A stretch of DNA of 64,000 nt from Rhizomys pruinosus (GCA_009823505.1 VZQC01008854.1:591930-655929); one strand, 5' to 3'. Counted from the first letter of the stretch, positions 1 to 10,944 are shown. Notes: generated by a model not told the origin, from the letters alone. Numbers and translations: made by a program.

Positions 1-45
1 CTGCTTGCTGCCTCTCTTAAGTGCTTCTGCCAAAAGAATACCTAC

Positions 46-520
46 ATATGATCTGCAGCTGAAGACCCTTATGAGTGGATCTGTGATCGTCTCTCATAAT
101 CTGGAGCTGAAGACCCTTCCTATGAGTGGATCTGTGATCTTCTCCCATGATCTGGAGCTGAAGACCCCTCCTATGAGTTGGAGCTGTGGTCCCCTCACAG
201 GAGCTGGACTTGTGGTCCTTTCTTGTGATCTGAGCATGGTTTACTACAGTGAACCACAGCAGCTCCCTTGACCCATGAACCTGGAGCTAAGGGTCCCTGC
301 TATGAGATGGAACCTGGAGCTGAGGGTTGCTGCTATGAGATGGAACAGTAGTCCCCTCATTTGAACCTGGAGCTGTGTTCTCCCATGACCTGGAACTCTG
401 GTCTCCTCCTAAGATCCTGGACCTCTGGTCCCGTCCTGTAAGAGAGAGAGCAGTGGTCTCCTCCCATGAACCTGGAGCCGTGGTCCCTTCCTATGAACCT
501 AGATGTGGTCCCAACTGTGA
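46..520. repeat. Degenerate minisatellite
   Basis: A phrase close to CTGGAGCTGAAGACCC recurs with start points near 51, 99 and 150, giving a period of about 48-51 bp. It then decays into shorter, irregular copies built on CCTGGAGCTG, GGTCCC and CTATGA up to about 520. The open frames here only echo the repeat and I do not regard them as coding. Spacing and divergence are irregular, so this is an old array. I do not recognise a named satellite family. Confidence 0.7.
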
Positions 521-925
521 GCCATGCTTCCACATTCCTCTGGTGGAGGGCTGATGACGAGGCAGATTGGAGGACTGAGGATTTGCCAATGTTGGGCAGC
601 AGCTTCAGCCTTCTCTGGATGGCTACATTCTCCAAATCCCCCTCCCTGAAAGGTCCCAGATGGTGTATGGCAGTGGCTTTGCCTTTGTGTTGGGCTTAGG
701 CCGGAAACAGGAATGGTTTCTGTCATTTGCAGATTCTAGCCTTATGAGGACTAATTCCTAAGAATGAACTTCCCACTACCCTTGGTACCAAGCTATGGTT
801 TTGACTGCACAGGAGGTCCTAGGCACCCAGGCCTTAATGTTAGACTTTTCCCATTCCTAGATACCAAGACAGTTTCTGTTATTTGTTAAATACTTTTCTG
901 CAGCCCCAGGGTATCTGTGCCCTAT
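521..925. other. Unannotated unique sequence
   Basis: No repeat family, splice-bounded exon or RNA gene is recognised. Short opposed open frames overlap each other here and look like chance. Confidence 0.5.
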
Positions 926-1202
926 AGAAAATGTAAACCATGGGCTGGAGAGATGGCTTAGCGGTTAAGAGCGCCGACCGCTCTTACAGAGGACCCGGGT
1001 TCAATCCCCAGCACCCACATGGCAGCCGAAAACCGTCTAAAACTCCAATTCCAGGAGAAGTCCAGTTCCAGGGGGAATCCGAAACCCTCTTCTGACCTCC
1101 GCAGCATTGCACGACACGGGTGCACAAACTTGCATGCAGACAGTACATTCATACACATACAGAAATAAATAAAATTAAGAAAAAAAGAAAATGTAAACCA
1201 TG
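926..1202 (+). mobile_element. B2-family SINE with 17-bp target-site duplication
   Basis: The body runs about 943-1185. The tRNA-like head starts GGGCTGGAGAGATGGC and contains a GGGTTCAATCC B box. The tail ends in AATAAATAAAATT plus an A run. Identical 17-bp direct repeats flank it at 926-942 and 1186-1202, so the insertion limits are certain. The middle carries the quasi-duplicated CCA(A/G)TTCCAGG module seen in most young B2 copies of this window. Confidence 0.95.
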
Positions 1203-3060
1203 TAATTGAACTTCTAGAGATAAAATGTCAGTCTGGAAAGTGAAAAATAAAAAATAAAAATTCTTTATATAAAAGTGTCTGTGAGAATGTGCCTATGTAT
1301 GCCACTTATGAAATATTTGGCTTCCATGTGACTTTTTCAAATATAATGTTTGTTATCTCTCTGTGCACCCCTTTTCTGCCCTACCCTCCCACCCCACTCC
1401 TCATGTAACCCTCCTTCCCAATTATTCCCTTTCGCATTGCCTGAGATCTACTTGTCCTCCTCCCTAAAAATCTCTCTCTTCCCCGTCCCTACCAATTGTT
1501 TCTTTGTAGTTTCCAGGATTCTATAGATACAGGAGTACTATATTTTATTCATATTTTCCCAAAATAGTAATAAAGGATTTGCAAATATGTGTGATGGACC
1601 TGGACAGAATCCATTAGTGCTCCAACTGAACATAACCCACCCATTATATCTGTATGTCTGAATTGAAGGTTTTCCATGAAGCTAATGTGTGCTGTTGTTG
1701 CCTCCATGGGGCATATTTTGCACAATAGTTCATGATATGTTCTACTGGCCTCGTAATCCTACCAACCAATGGCAGTGTTGAAATGTATGCCTGTGTGTAC
1801 TCTCATTAATTTTCATTTATTAACAGAAATTTGATGAATCTATATGTTTCCAAATGACATCATTAAAAAAAAAGTAAGTTAATATTTTTAGACTTTACAT
1901 CACTTTTCATCTTTGAGATTTTTCTCGATGTTACAGAGAAAAACTCTAGGAGAACAAGTCATTTGCCCAAAGCATATTAGTACAAAATGACTGGTATCCT
2001 TAAGTCTGTTTTAAAGTGATGGAATGTGATACAATCTTCCTACTCTACCCCAAGTCAGACAGCAACGTGAGTGAACTCGGCTTCAATAGGCATACCCCTG
2101 CAAGGTTGTGACATCTTTGTTTCCACTCAGCCACTCTTCAGCTGTCTAAACTCTTATCTCTTATGAATATATTTTGAGTACATAAATTTTATTGTTGCCT
2201 AGAACCAATGCTCTGATCAAATCCTAGAAGAATGATTCTAGTATTACATTAGAATTGTTATCTAATGATTTCTCCCATTCAGTTACTCATACTACCCCAC
2301 TTTTTAGCTAGTTCTGAAATTTATCATGATGACCTGTATTTATTTTCTGTGACTACATCTCCTTTTCTTTTTATCCTGTTCCTCATGGTCAATAATCTCA
2401 TACAATTTCTCCTTTTTCTTCCCATCATCCATCTAATGAAACCTCAATTGTGGACAAACAGCCTTTCCTTGCTCCTGTTGAGTGCAGCTGAAGCTCTTTG
2501 CACTGGGTTCTCAGTGCTAATGGCCTTTTGATTTTCTTGATGTCTCTCTTCCTGCCCCCTCAAGCACTCTTAAAGATTCCTTGTCTCCTCCCATCCCTGT
2601 TCTTAAACTTTCTCAAGCACTAACTTGACAACTTCTCTTACTTTCTTGCATTCCTGAGGCACCTTACCAACTGCTGCTATTTTAGATACTTGTCGAATTA
2701 ACTAAAGTAGGCTAAAATACTGTAACAATTAGACCATAATTTCAAGTTTAATTGTGCAAGTGTGCATTTTCAAGGAGATGAATATTCCTGGGAGATGAGC
2801 ATATTTTTCTTGAAATGTCTAAACAATAATTCAAGATTCTACACACTGGGCAATGTGCCACACCTCAGGACCTTGTCATGTCCTTTCTTACACAGCTGAG
2901 GCACAAAAACAGCAAGAAGACTGTTCACCTTCCTAAGATCTTAGTTCAGGTATGACATGTGACTGTTCCTTCACCTCCTCCTGGTCAGATGTATTCTCAT
3001 GGCCTAACTTACCAGAAAAGGAGCTGGCAAATGGAGTATAAGTACAAATTAGAGTAACAG
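1203..3060. other. Mostly unique intergenic sequence
   Basis: No gene or clear repeat is recognised. The pyrimidine-rich part at about 1360-1500 and the stretch at 2260-2700 could be decayed LINE sequence, but I cannot show it. Around 1890-2020 the order 'acagagaaa... aagtcatttgcccaaag' faintly resembles a MIR SINE. The 88-codon frame at 2265-2531 has no recognisable domain. Confidence 0.45.
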
Positions 3061-3232
3061 TAAGAAATGTGAACCAGGTGTGGTGCCGCAGGCCTTTTAT
3101 TCTAGCACTTAGGATGCAGATGCAGGTGGATCTCTGTGAGTTCAAGGCCAGCCTGGTCAACTTAGTAAGTTCCAGACCAGCTGGGGCTACAGGGAGACCC
3201 TGTCTCAAAAAAAAAAAAAAAGAAATATGAAT
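3061..3232 (+). mobile_element. B1 SINE
   Basis: The B1 body runs about 3073-3222: CCAGGTGTGGTG start, AGGCCAGCCTGGTC core and an A-rich end after CCTGTCTC. The flanks match as an 11/12 repeat (AAGAAATGTGAA at 3062, AAGAAATATGAA at 3221), a likely target-site duplication. B1 derives from 7SL RNA and is non-coding. Confidence 0.93.
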
Positions 3233-3349
3233 GAATTTTCATAAACAGCCACTAGCATCTATCTAATATATTCTGTTCATATGTCCCACATATTTATATG
3301 TAGCCAAAGAGTCAAATGCTAAATTGATAATTCTATTAAAATTGCAGTT

Positions 3350-3605
3350 CTCTACACAATAAGGAAGAGCTGGAAGCAAAAGCAACCCAAGTGTCCCTCA
3401 ACTGATGAGTGGATAAAAAAATGTGGTACATCTACACAATGGAGTTTTATGCAGAGGTAAAGAAAGACAACATCATGAAATTTCCAGGTAAATGGATGGA
3501 ACTAGAAGCTGTTATGCTAAGTGAAGTAACACAGTCCCATAAAGACAAACAATGTACGGTATTTCTCATTTGTGTATCCTAGCACCAGATCTTTATTTGT
3601 AAGGC
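3350..3605 (+). mobile_element. LINE-1 ORF2 3'-terminal fragment
   Basis: The DNA encodes the end of L1 ORF2: 'cccaagtgtccctcaactga', then the segment equivalent to WxxxMxYxxxxKK, then 'ggtaaatggatggaactaga' and 'gctaagtgaagtaac'. The same order is found in the L1 copies at 22.7-23.0 kb and 47.5-47.7 kb. Both ends are truncated. Confidence 0.9.
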
Positions 3606-3768
3606 AAACAGTATTTTTTTTCCTTTTTAGTAAATATAATACCTGATACTACTATAAAAAATAGTACATTAAAACATATATCAACTCATATCAACTCACT
3701 ATGTAATTTAGGAATGTAAAATAATATATCTTGGGCACTTGTGTTTAATCTCTAGTCTCATGGCTTTA

Positions 3769-3911
3769 TTTTTGTTTTTTTGAGACAGGTCTCCCAGTAG
3801 CCCCAGGTGGTCTGGACCTTGCTGTGTAGACCAAGCTAGCTTCCACTCAGATCTGTCTGTCTCTGCCTCCTAAGTGCTGGGATTAAAGACAGTGTGCCAC
3901 CACGCATAGCT
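3769..3911 (-). mobile_element. B1 SINE, antisense
   Basis: A T-rich start, GAGACAGGTCTCCCAGTAG, then the complement of the B1 core and GGGATTAAAGACAG. This is a diverged B1 on the minus strand. Confidence 0.9.
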
Positions 3912-3916
3912 TATTT

Positions 3917-4052
3917 TTAAAAAATATTTGTTATTTATATTTTGTGTATGAGTGTTTTGCATGTATGTAAGTGCAGCCATGTATGCAGTGCTTGGGGAGT
4001 CCAGAAGAGGGTGCTGGATCCCCTGGAACTGAAGGACTTGGATGTTGTGGGT
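3917..4052 (-). mobile_element. B3-type SINE fragment, antisense
   Basis: It matches the complement of a B3 tail and middle: 'tgtgtatgagtgttttgcatg', 'ccagaagagggtgctggatc', 'cccctggaactg'. The tRNA-like head is absent, and the element stops where the candidate retrocopy begins. Confidence 0.8.
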
Positions 4053-4894
4053 GATGGTATGCAGTGTCCTCCATCACCCTTGCTTTTTGATCCTTCACTA
4101 ACCCTTGAAGATCATACAGTCAGAGAAATTGCTGAAGGCTCAGGCCAGTTGCATATGGCTGGAGATGGGCCGAGATCCCAGGGACCTCGAAATTCAGACA
4201 AAACCTGTGCACCATTCTCTCAAAGTGGATTGGCTACTGCAAATGGGAAACTAGAGCCCACATCTATCAGTTGACAATTTGTTTTGGGAACTGTTTGACT
4301 CTGATGGATTTGAACTTAATTCTTCAAACACGTAAAATCTCTGATCATTTCTCACCAAACAAGGACAACCCAGATTACATCGTTTTTCTTTTGGGTTATA
4401 CAGTGCTATTGACAAACGAAACTAAATTTACATGGAATGGACTTAAGTGCCCAAAAGTTATGGGATTCTTTACAAAGAAAGGGTGAGGTAGTCCCTGCCC
4501 CTGGGATTGGATGAGTATTTGAAACTATGCCTGGGAACGAGATGAGATGTCTTTGTAATGGAATTTTCCATGTCATGAAGAGATATCCACGTAGATAATT
4601 AGGTGGAGGCTGTGTTTATGAACAGTGCTCTTAAGATGTTGGTTGCCCCAGTGTCTGTTATCTGTATCTGAAGGCCTACATTTTAGCCTTTCTTCAGGTC
4701 TACATAATTGGGCAGTCTTGACCCTTTTTCCTAGTGAACTATGACTATGAGAAAAGCTCACAGGTCTGGGCTCTCCTTAACCATCCATCTTGCTTTTAAC
4801 TTATGTAAATTTCTGTGATGGCTGTCATATGTAAATATAGTAAAATTATTGTATATAGTTTCTATTAAATGTTAAGATGTTAAAAATAAATAAA
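4053..4894 (+). pseudogene. Candidate processed retrocopy of an unidentified mRNA 3' part
   Basis: This stretch differs from the repeats around it. An open frame enters from the truncated B3 and continues to a stop at about 4275, with readable peptide such as [12 protein letters not shown] and [12 protein letters not shown]. It is followed by about 600 bp that looks like a 3' UTR, ending in ATTAAA and AATAAA signals (about 4863-4890) and an A-rich end. That layout suggests the 3' part of a retroposed transcript. I do not recognise the parent, and no target-site duplication is clear. It could instead be unique DNA that is A-rich by chance. Confidence 0.35.
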
Positions 4895-5258
4895 AATATT
4901 TCATTTTACTTTCATGCAACTCTACTGTTAAATTGTGACTTCTTAAATATGTTTCGGAACTAACCTACAGTTGATTTTCAGACATCATAATTTGGGTATA
5001 TGTGTGTAATATATATATAATATATATATACATGCATACTTTGGAGCAATATAAAATTAAAGGCAACAACAACAAAAAAGACTTGTTCAATGAACTGACC
5101 GAAACAATAAACTTCTGACCAAAACTGTAAACTTCTGCATTGAAAAGTTAAGAAAAGACTGAGAAAAAGATGCAAGACATGTATAGAATAATGCACGAGC
5201 TCTGGAGGAGTGGAGGGCTTGGAAGGGGGAATGGGTCCAAATTTTATTAAGAAATGTT
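4895..5258 (+). mobile_element. LINE-1 3'-UTR, 5'-truncated
   Basis: It aligns by eye with the 3' UTRs at 23.03-23.51 kb and 47.74-48.33 kb: 'ggaactaacctac', 'ttttcagac', 'ggagcaatataaaattaaag', 'aacttctgcattgaaaa', 'gagaaaaagatgcaagacat', then a G-rich purine stretch. It ends near 'gaaatgttgtatgaa'. It includes a short TA-rich tract at 5010-5030. Confidence 0.88.
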
Positions 5259-5263
5259 GTATG

Positions 5264-5305
5264 AAGCCAGGTGTGGTGGTGCATGCCTTTAATCCCACCA
5301 CTGGA
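5264..5305 (+). mobile_element. B1 5'-end fragment
   Basis: About 42 bp of B1 head (GCCAGGTGTGGTGGTGCATG through AATCCCACCACTGG) stop abruptly at the outer border of the left inverted arm, marking a breakpoint. Confidence 0.8.
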
Positions 5306-5692
5306 GACCAAACTTAACCCATAGCTTTTTCAGGTGAAGCAAGTGCCCTACTACTGAACTACATTCTTAGCCCCAATATTGTAGACTTGTACTACATCCT
5401 AAAGTGTCACAGTATTATGAAGTCCAACATGTGGAAAAATAAAACATTCGGGTCTGGAGAGATGGCTTAGTGGTTTAGACCATTGACTGCTCTTGCAAAG
5501 GACCTGGGTTTCGATTCCCTGCACCCACATGGAGGTTAAAACCATCTTAGGCCAGGTCTGGTGATGCACGCCTTTAATCCCTGCACTTAGGAGGCAGAGG
5601 CAGGCAGATATATGTTAGTTTAAGGCCAGCTTGCTCTACATAGTGAGCTCCAGGCCAGCTGGAACTAAAGGGAGACTCTGTCTCAAAAAAAA
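5306..5692 (+). repeat. Left arm of imperfect inverted repeat (ID-like / unique / B2 / B1)
   Basis: Order: antisense ID-like element (5306-5375), about 75 bp of unique DNA, sense B2 head (about 5453-5550) cut at AACCATCTTA, then sense B1 (about 5551-5690). The same arrangement, including the identical B2-to-B1 junction and the unique DNA between ID and B2, recurs in reverse complement at 6812-7206. The shared unique part shows that the arms come from one duplication and not from independent SINE insertions. Confidence 0.92.
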
Positions 5693-5705
5693 GACATTCA
5701 AAAAA

Positions 5706-5708
5706 TAG

Positions 5709-5761
<53 letters not shown>

Positions 5762-5762
5762 C
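5706..5762. repeat. (TA)n microsatellite
   Basis: Nearly pure TA dinucleotides with a few TG variants, just inside the left inverted arm. Confidence 0.97.
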
Positions 5763-6811
5763 TTTCATGCCATTGCTCATATGAAAATCTCCCTCTAGGA
5801 TTGGGTGATGAATCACTTTCTCCATAATTGTCTGATATCCTCCCTCATTTATACTACCTCTATATCATAGCACTTGTCCACAGAACTCCTTACACCTGCC
5901 ACTCAGTGATCAGTAGTCCTGGAATGTATGAGTCTTTGGGTTGGCAGCTTTTCTCTTAAGAATTAATGACCTTTTTGATTCTTATGGGTATGATTACTAC
6001 AATATATGGATATGATTTACTACAATATAGTCAACTCTGAGCAGTATTTTAAATATTCATCTGCTGGACTACATCTTAGGTTTGCCTTTCTAGTCTTATC
6101 AGGAACAATTGTGCATTTATTTACACTTCATACTTAAGTACCAATTGGGTGCAAAGAACTCTGCTGCAAAAGAGAAATAATAAACAGCACCATCCCTGTT
6201 TTCAAGAAGCTTAAAAAGCCAAATAAACAGAAAGTTATTCATGATAATTGCCGTTAGAAAAGTAGCAGAAGCATCTGTGGAAATATTCTCCAGTGAATTT
6301 GCCAAGGCATAGAGAGTCAAAGAAAGTGTGTGGAAGAATTTCACTGGTTTGCTTAACAAGCTTCTATTGTATAAGATATAGTATTTGGTGTCAGTCAAAG
6401 AAGTAAGCTGAGGGAAATGGGACCCCATTAATGACACTGAAGCTGGTGTGTGGCAACATTACTTTAGTATTAAGGGCGATCATTTTGAATAGTTCAGGCA
6501 AAATAGGTCAACACTGACATTAGGAAAACTAGTGAGGAAACACTGTTAATTCAGCTGAAGACAGAATTCAATCGTGGTTGAGAGAGAAAATTGGTAATAA
6601 AATTAACTTGGTAAGAGACATGAGAAAGAAGAATCAAGATTCATCCCACTTTAATTTCTATCTCTCTGAGATAACAAACTTGTAACAGTAACAACATTTT
6701 AGGAAATAAGCTAATAAAAGTTATGGATATATTGATTGTGAACAAATGCCAATGAAGGATTTTAAAAAATTATTGAACTTTTGCACATTTCATACATTTC
6801 TTTCTTTTTAT
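5763..6811. other. Unique spacer between inverted arms
   Basis: No gene, RNA or repeat is recognised. The 106-codon minus-strand frame at 6117-6437 has no domain I can identify. Confidence 0.55.
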
Positions 6812-7206
6812 TTTTTGGTCTTTTAGAGACAGGGTTTCCCTTTGGTCCCAGCTGGCCTGGAGCTCAGTATGTAGACCAGGCTGGCCTTCAATTCACTGAG
6901 ATCTGCCTGCCTCTGCCTTCCAGTGGTGGGATTAAAGGCGTTCGTCACCACGCCTGGCCTAAGATGGTTCTTAGCCACCATGTGGGTGCAGGGAATCGAA
7001 ACCCAGGTCCTTTACAAGAGCAGTCAATGGTCTTAACCACTAAGCCATCTCTCCAGCCTCGAATGGTTTTTTTTTCCCACGTGTTGGACTTCATAATACT
7101 GTGACACTTTAAGATGTAGTACAATTCAACAATATTGGGACTAAGAATGTAGTTCAGTAGTAGGGCACTTGCATCACCTGTACAAAGCTACGGGTTAAGT
7201 TTGGTC
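6812..7206 (-). repeat. Right arm of imperfect inverted repeat
   Basis: Reverse-complement partner of 5306-5692: antisense B1 (about 6812-6957), antisense B2 head (about 6958-7060), the unique linker, then a sense ID-like element. Small substitutions and indels separate the arms, so the duplication is not recent. Confidence 0.92.
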
Positions 7207-7216
7207 CCCAGCATCA
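7136..7216 (+). mobile_element. ID-like tRNA-derived SINE
   Basis: 'gggactaagaatgtagttca' followed by GTAGTAGGGCACTTGC and GGTCCCCAGCATCAC matches the layout of rodent ID elements (A box, B-box-like end, A-rich tail). Its mutated partner is in the left arm. Confidence 0.7.
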
Positions 7217-7726
7217 CAAGAAAACTGAAATAGAAAATGTCTCACAATACTTCACAGCTTTAGGAATCAGATAAATGGCCCCTTGAATGGTATATAGTGA
7301 CACTGGCCCATTAGAGCTCTGGTGTTTACACTGGTTATACATACATGGAAAATTAAATAAGCATTGAGTGTGATTGCTACAAGAGTAGTTTGAAATGACT
7401 GCCTTTTAATTCACAAACATTTGAATGAACATCTCATTATATAAAACACACTACAAAAATATATTGATCATCCATATGTTCATGCAATTAACATGTACTC
7501 AACAACAAATATATACGGGGTAGTACATAGCATCCTTTGAGCAATCATGGGGAAGATTAGAGATTGTTATACTGCTGAAGAACTTTACTAAGCTAGTGGG
7601 GGAAACCAAGATGTTCACAAATAACTCTCTTGTAATTTGGGTCAAGATAGGTGCCATAAGAGATAAATAAAGAAGGACAATGAAGATGGAAATAAAGGTA
7701 GTTTGAGCCATAATAAGATTTTATGA
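7217..7726. other. Unique sequence
   Basis: No gene or repeat is recognised. The overlapping minus-strand frames at 7499-7829 run into a B1 and are not coding. Confidence 0.5.
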
Positions 7727-7898
7727 AGAAGATAATTTTTTTTTGTCTTTTAGAGACAGGGTCTCCCTGTAGTTCCAGCTGTCCTGGAACTCTGTAGACC
7801 AGGCTGGCCTTGAACTCACAAAGATCCACCTGCCTCTACCTCCCAAGTGCTAGGATTAAAGGCATGCACCACCACGCCCGGCATAGAAGATAATTTTT
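7727..7898 (-). mobile_element. B1 SINE, antisense, 14-bp target-site duplication
   Basis: Body 7741-7884, with the poly(T) side followed by GAGACAGGGTCTCCCTG. Exact repeats AGAAGATAATTTTT occur at 7727-7740 and 7885-7898. Confidence 0.96.
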
Positions 7899-8113
7899 AA
7901 ACTTTATATTAATGAATTACAGAATTAGGGATGGCAGAAATTGGAAAAAAAAACTACTATTAAAATATATTAGTAATATAAACAAATCCCCCCTGCAGGA
8001 AGCAGCAATTGAACAGGTTGAAAACTTAATAATTACCTTTACCCAAAAGTCAGTTATTTCCTGTTCAATCTCATGTCAAATTACAATGGTTTAGTGATCC
8101 AGGATATTATATA

Positions 8114-8182
8114 TACACGTGTGTGTATGTGTATGTGTGTACGTGTGTGAAAGAGACAGAGACAGAGAGAGACAGAGAGAAA
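8114..8182. repeat. (GT)n then (GAGACA)n simple repeat
   Basis: An interrupted GTGTGTAT tract runs directly into GAGACAGAGAGAGACAG. Confidence 0.93.
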
Positions 8183-8285
8183 CCCAGGCCTATTTTATCA
8201 GATGGTTGTTTGAGATACTGATTATTTGAGCATTCAGTATATTAATTAGAAATAAGATTAATTGCCTGCATTGTGATTGAATATG

Positions 8286-8612
8286 AATTCCTCCCCTATA
8301 GACTCATGTGTTTGAACATTTGGTTCTCATTGTGTTGTGCTGTTTGGAAAGGATATAGAACCTTTAGGGAGTAGTGCCTTGCAGGAGGTAATTCACAAGA
8401 AAAGGGTGGGCTTGTGGCTTTATAGCCTGGCCCCACTTCCTGGTCTCTCTTTGCTTCTTGACTGCCACTGTAGTGGGAAGGGCCTGCTGTATGTTCCTGC
8501 CACATGCCTTCGCTGCATCCCCCTCTAAAAGTGTCAGTTTCCTCCCTTAACTTATTTTGTTCAAGGTATTTTATCACAGGCACAGAAACAAAACTAAGAC
8601 CCCCCTGGATTA
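8286..8612 (+). mobile_element. URR1-like hAT-Charlie nonautonomous DNA element
   Basis: It shares its order with the copy at 34.3 kb: 'gtttggaaaggatatagaac', CTTTAGGGAGTAGTGCC, GTGGGCTTGTGG, 'ttgcttcttgactgcc', 'gtattttatcacaggcacag' and AAACAAAACTAAG. The rodent family URR1 has this layout and no coding capacity. The copy is diverged; terminal inverted repeats are not clear. Confidence 0.7.
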
Positions 8613-8689
8613 ATAACATTAAAATTAATAAATAAACCCTGCTCTAAAAAGAGGAAAGATCAGGGCAAACTACATCTAAGAATGTATCA

Positions 8690-8871
8690 TTTATTATATC
8701 TTTATTTTTTTTTCTATTTTTGAGACAGGGTCTCCCTTTAGTCCCAGCTGGCCTGGAGCTCACTATGTAGACCAGGCTGGCCTTAGACTCACAGAGCTCT
8801 GCCTGCCTCTGCCTCCCAAGTGCTAGGATTAAAAGTGTTTGCCACCACACCCACTGTTTATTGTATCTTTA
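8690..8871 (-). mobile_element. B1 SINE, antisense, with target-site duplication
   Basis: Body 8705-8855. Flanks TTTATTATATCTTTA (8690-8704) and TTTATTGTATCTTTA (8857-8871) differ at one base. Confidence 0.95.
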
Positions 8872-9115
8872 AAACTCATGAGTACCTCTAAGCAAGCATG
8901 CCAAAGAAAAGAAAATTTTAACTGATATAAAAGAATCCTGGCTTCCAGGTCTAAGTGAAAAATAAGCGCTACAGCCAATGAAATCCAGCATCTTTGCAAA
9001 TATAGGAGATCAACATCATACAATATCTAAATGTTTGGAAAATTTATGACACCTAGCATTTCTTCTCAAAGAAAAGGCAAATACATACACAGGCATATGC
9101 ATGCACAGACATTTA

Positions 9116-9122
9116 GGTATAA

Positions 9123-9167
<45 letters not shown>

Positions 9168-9168
9168 C
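9116..9168. repeat. (TA)n microsatellite
   Basis: About 50 bp of TA dinucleotides followed by ACACACATATTCATATG. Confidence 0.96.
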
Positions 9169-9199
9169 ACACATATTCATATGCACATGCACATGGAGA

Positions 9200-9456
9200 A
9201 AGAAAGAGGTATTTTTTTATTAATTTTATTTATTTCTGTATGTGTATGAATGTACTGTCTGCATGCAAGTCTGTGCACCCATGTCGTGCAATGCCGCGGA
9301 GGTCAGAAGAGGGTGTCAGATTCCCCTGGAACTGGAGTTCTCCTGGAATTGGAGTTTCAGACGATTTTCGGCTGCCATGTGGGTGCTGGGGATCGAACCC
9401 GGGTCCTCTGCAAGAGCACTAGGCCTTCTCTCCAGCCCCAAGAAAGAGGTATTTTT
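9200..9456 (-). mobile_element. B2-family SINE, antisense, internal head deletion
   Basis: Exact 17-bp repeats (AAGAAAGAGGTATTTTT) at 9200-9216 and 9440-9456 bound the body at 9217-9439. It carries the B2 internal quasi-duplication. Compared with the other copies, about 17 bp of the tRNA-like head are missing between CAAGAGCACT and AGGCC, which removes part of the A-box region. Confidence 0.96.
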
Positions 9457-10185
9457 AAGAGACCTAATAGCCAGGCTCATATTATGAAAAAGAGTAAGTA
9501 TTGTTTTCATTACTTTAAGAAGTACGTAACATTAGACTCAAATACTGCAGCATTTTTACAGAATTATTATATATTTTAACACTTTATACTATTGAATTTT
9601 TCTTCATGAAACAAGAAAATATAGATCTAACAAGCAGATCCATTGAAATACTATGTATTGTTTTCCTTCACTCGCATCAATGGATTAGATATTTTCCAGA
9701 GTGACCAATGATCATCGTGCACTGATATAACTGTCTTATTCACTCCAGGGAAACTCTGTGCTGACTACACAGTACTGAGGAAGAAATGGCCATGAGCCAG
9801 TAATCAACCTGGGTTAACCTCGGAGTCACAGTACTATTTATTTTCACATTATAAATAAGATTAAATTAATACAGTTCTAACATATTCTGAGTCTAAGCAA
9901 TTGAAATGTCTTTGATGATCCATACATAAGTGACTCTCGCATCTCTACCTGAGATGTAGATTGCTTACAAAAAGATGGTATACATAAATTAGTAAACAAA
10001 AGAAGAGAGCCAGAAAGCTTTAAAGCCATTCTGAGTTTGACATGCTGATTCAGTTATTCCCATTTAATAAATTGGCTTAGGGTGGTTTGTATAATTAAGT
10101 GCACTCTTTTTAAGTGTGTGGTGAAATGGCATGGTAATGTGCAGTCTTGTGAGCACCTACTTTTAATCACTGTCTCAGTCCATTT
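9457..10185. other. Unique sequence
   Basis: No gene, RNA or repeat is recognised. Confidence 0.5.
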
Positions 10186-10400
10186 GACCTGGTGTAATGA
10201 AGTACTATAACTAGAAGGCTCATAAACATCAGAAAATCATGTCTATGCTCTGGGCACTAGAAAGTCTATGATGAGGGGATCTTTGTGGTAGATCCAGGTG
10301 AAACCCTGCTTCCTGGTTCACAAGCATATGTCTCTTCACTCTAATTTCTCATGGTAGAATAGGCAAAGGAACTCATTGGAGCCTCTTTTAAAAGGGCATT
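10186..10400 (-). mobile_element. Old mammal-wide interspersed repeat, class uncertain
   Basis: CAGTCCATTTG... CTGCTTCCTGGTTCACA... CTCATGGTAGAATAGGCAAAGG... CTCTTTTAAAAGGGCATTAATC follows the order of a common ancient mammalian repeat that I associate with MaLR-type LTRs. I cannot fix the family. It is decayed and has no coding part. Confidence 0.4.
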
Positions 10401-10419
10401 AATCTTTCATTTGTGCCAA

Positions 10420-10940
10420 AACCCATTGTGTCAGTTTATTGTCCTTAGACATTCCTCAGTGCAAGTTTATTGACTGAGATCTAGTCAGCCCATCTAGAGC
10501 CCTCGCTTTGGGAAGATCAGCTACTCTTCACCAGGCAGTAATCAGCTGCCAATAGTTATTCTGCTAATATTGGGACCTGCTGCCCATTTCCACAGTTATG
10601 TGCTCAGTTTTGTCTGCTTAAGTTTGCATGGATCTTGTGTTTACTCATACCGCTGCTGTAGGTTCATATGAGCAGGGTGCTCAGAGCTTGTAGAACTCTT
10701 GTTTCCGTATGGTCATGTACCTCCTCCCAGGCTCTTACAGTATTTCCACCCCTCTTCTGCAATGATCCCTGAACCCTAGGTGAGTGAAGCTTAATATAGC
10801 AGTCCTGTCTGAAGAATCACACTTTGCAAATTCCCAATCTCCATGATTTGGCTATGTGTGACCTTTTGTGTTCTTGGTCCTCCATTGCACAAAGGAGCTT
10901 CATTAGTGAGAGTTGAGAGATTCGTTAGTGTCCTCCTTAT
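10420..10940 (-). mobile_element. Lx-type LINE-1 3'-UTR fragment, antisense
   Basis: The order 'cagctgccaatagttattct', 'gggacctgctgcccatttcc', TTCATATGAGCAG, 'ctcttctgcaatgatccctg' and 'gtgagagttgagagattcg' matches the complement of Lx-type rodent L1 3' UTRs. The antisense L1 at 59.5-60.3 kb shows the same landmarks. Confidence 0.7.
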
Positions 10941-10944
10941 CTCT

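Noticed and set aside
2265..2531. 88-codon hydrophobic frame resembling a membrane protein
   Set aside because: T-rich DNA gives hydrophobic codons by composition; no family or gene context.
7137..7216. BC1-type RNA gene
   Set aside because: The ID-like element is mutated, lies in a duplicated block and lacks the BC1-specific downstream region.
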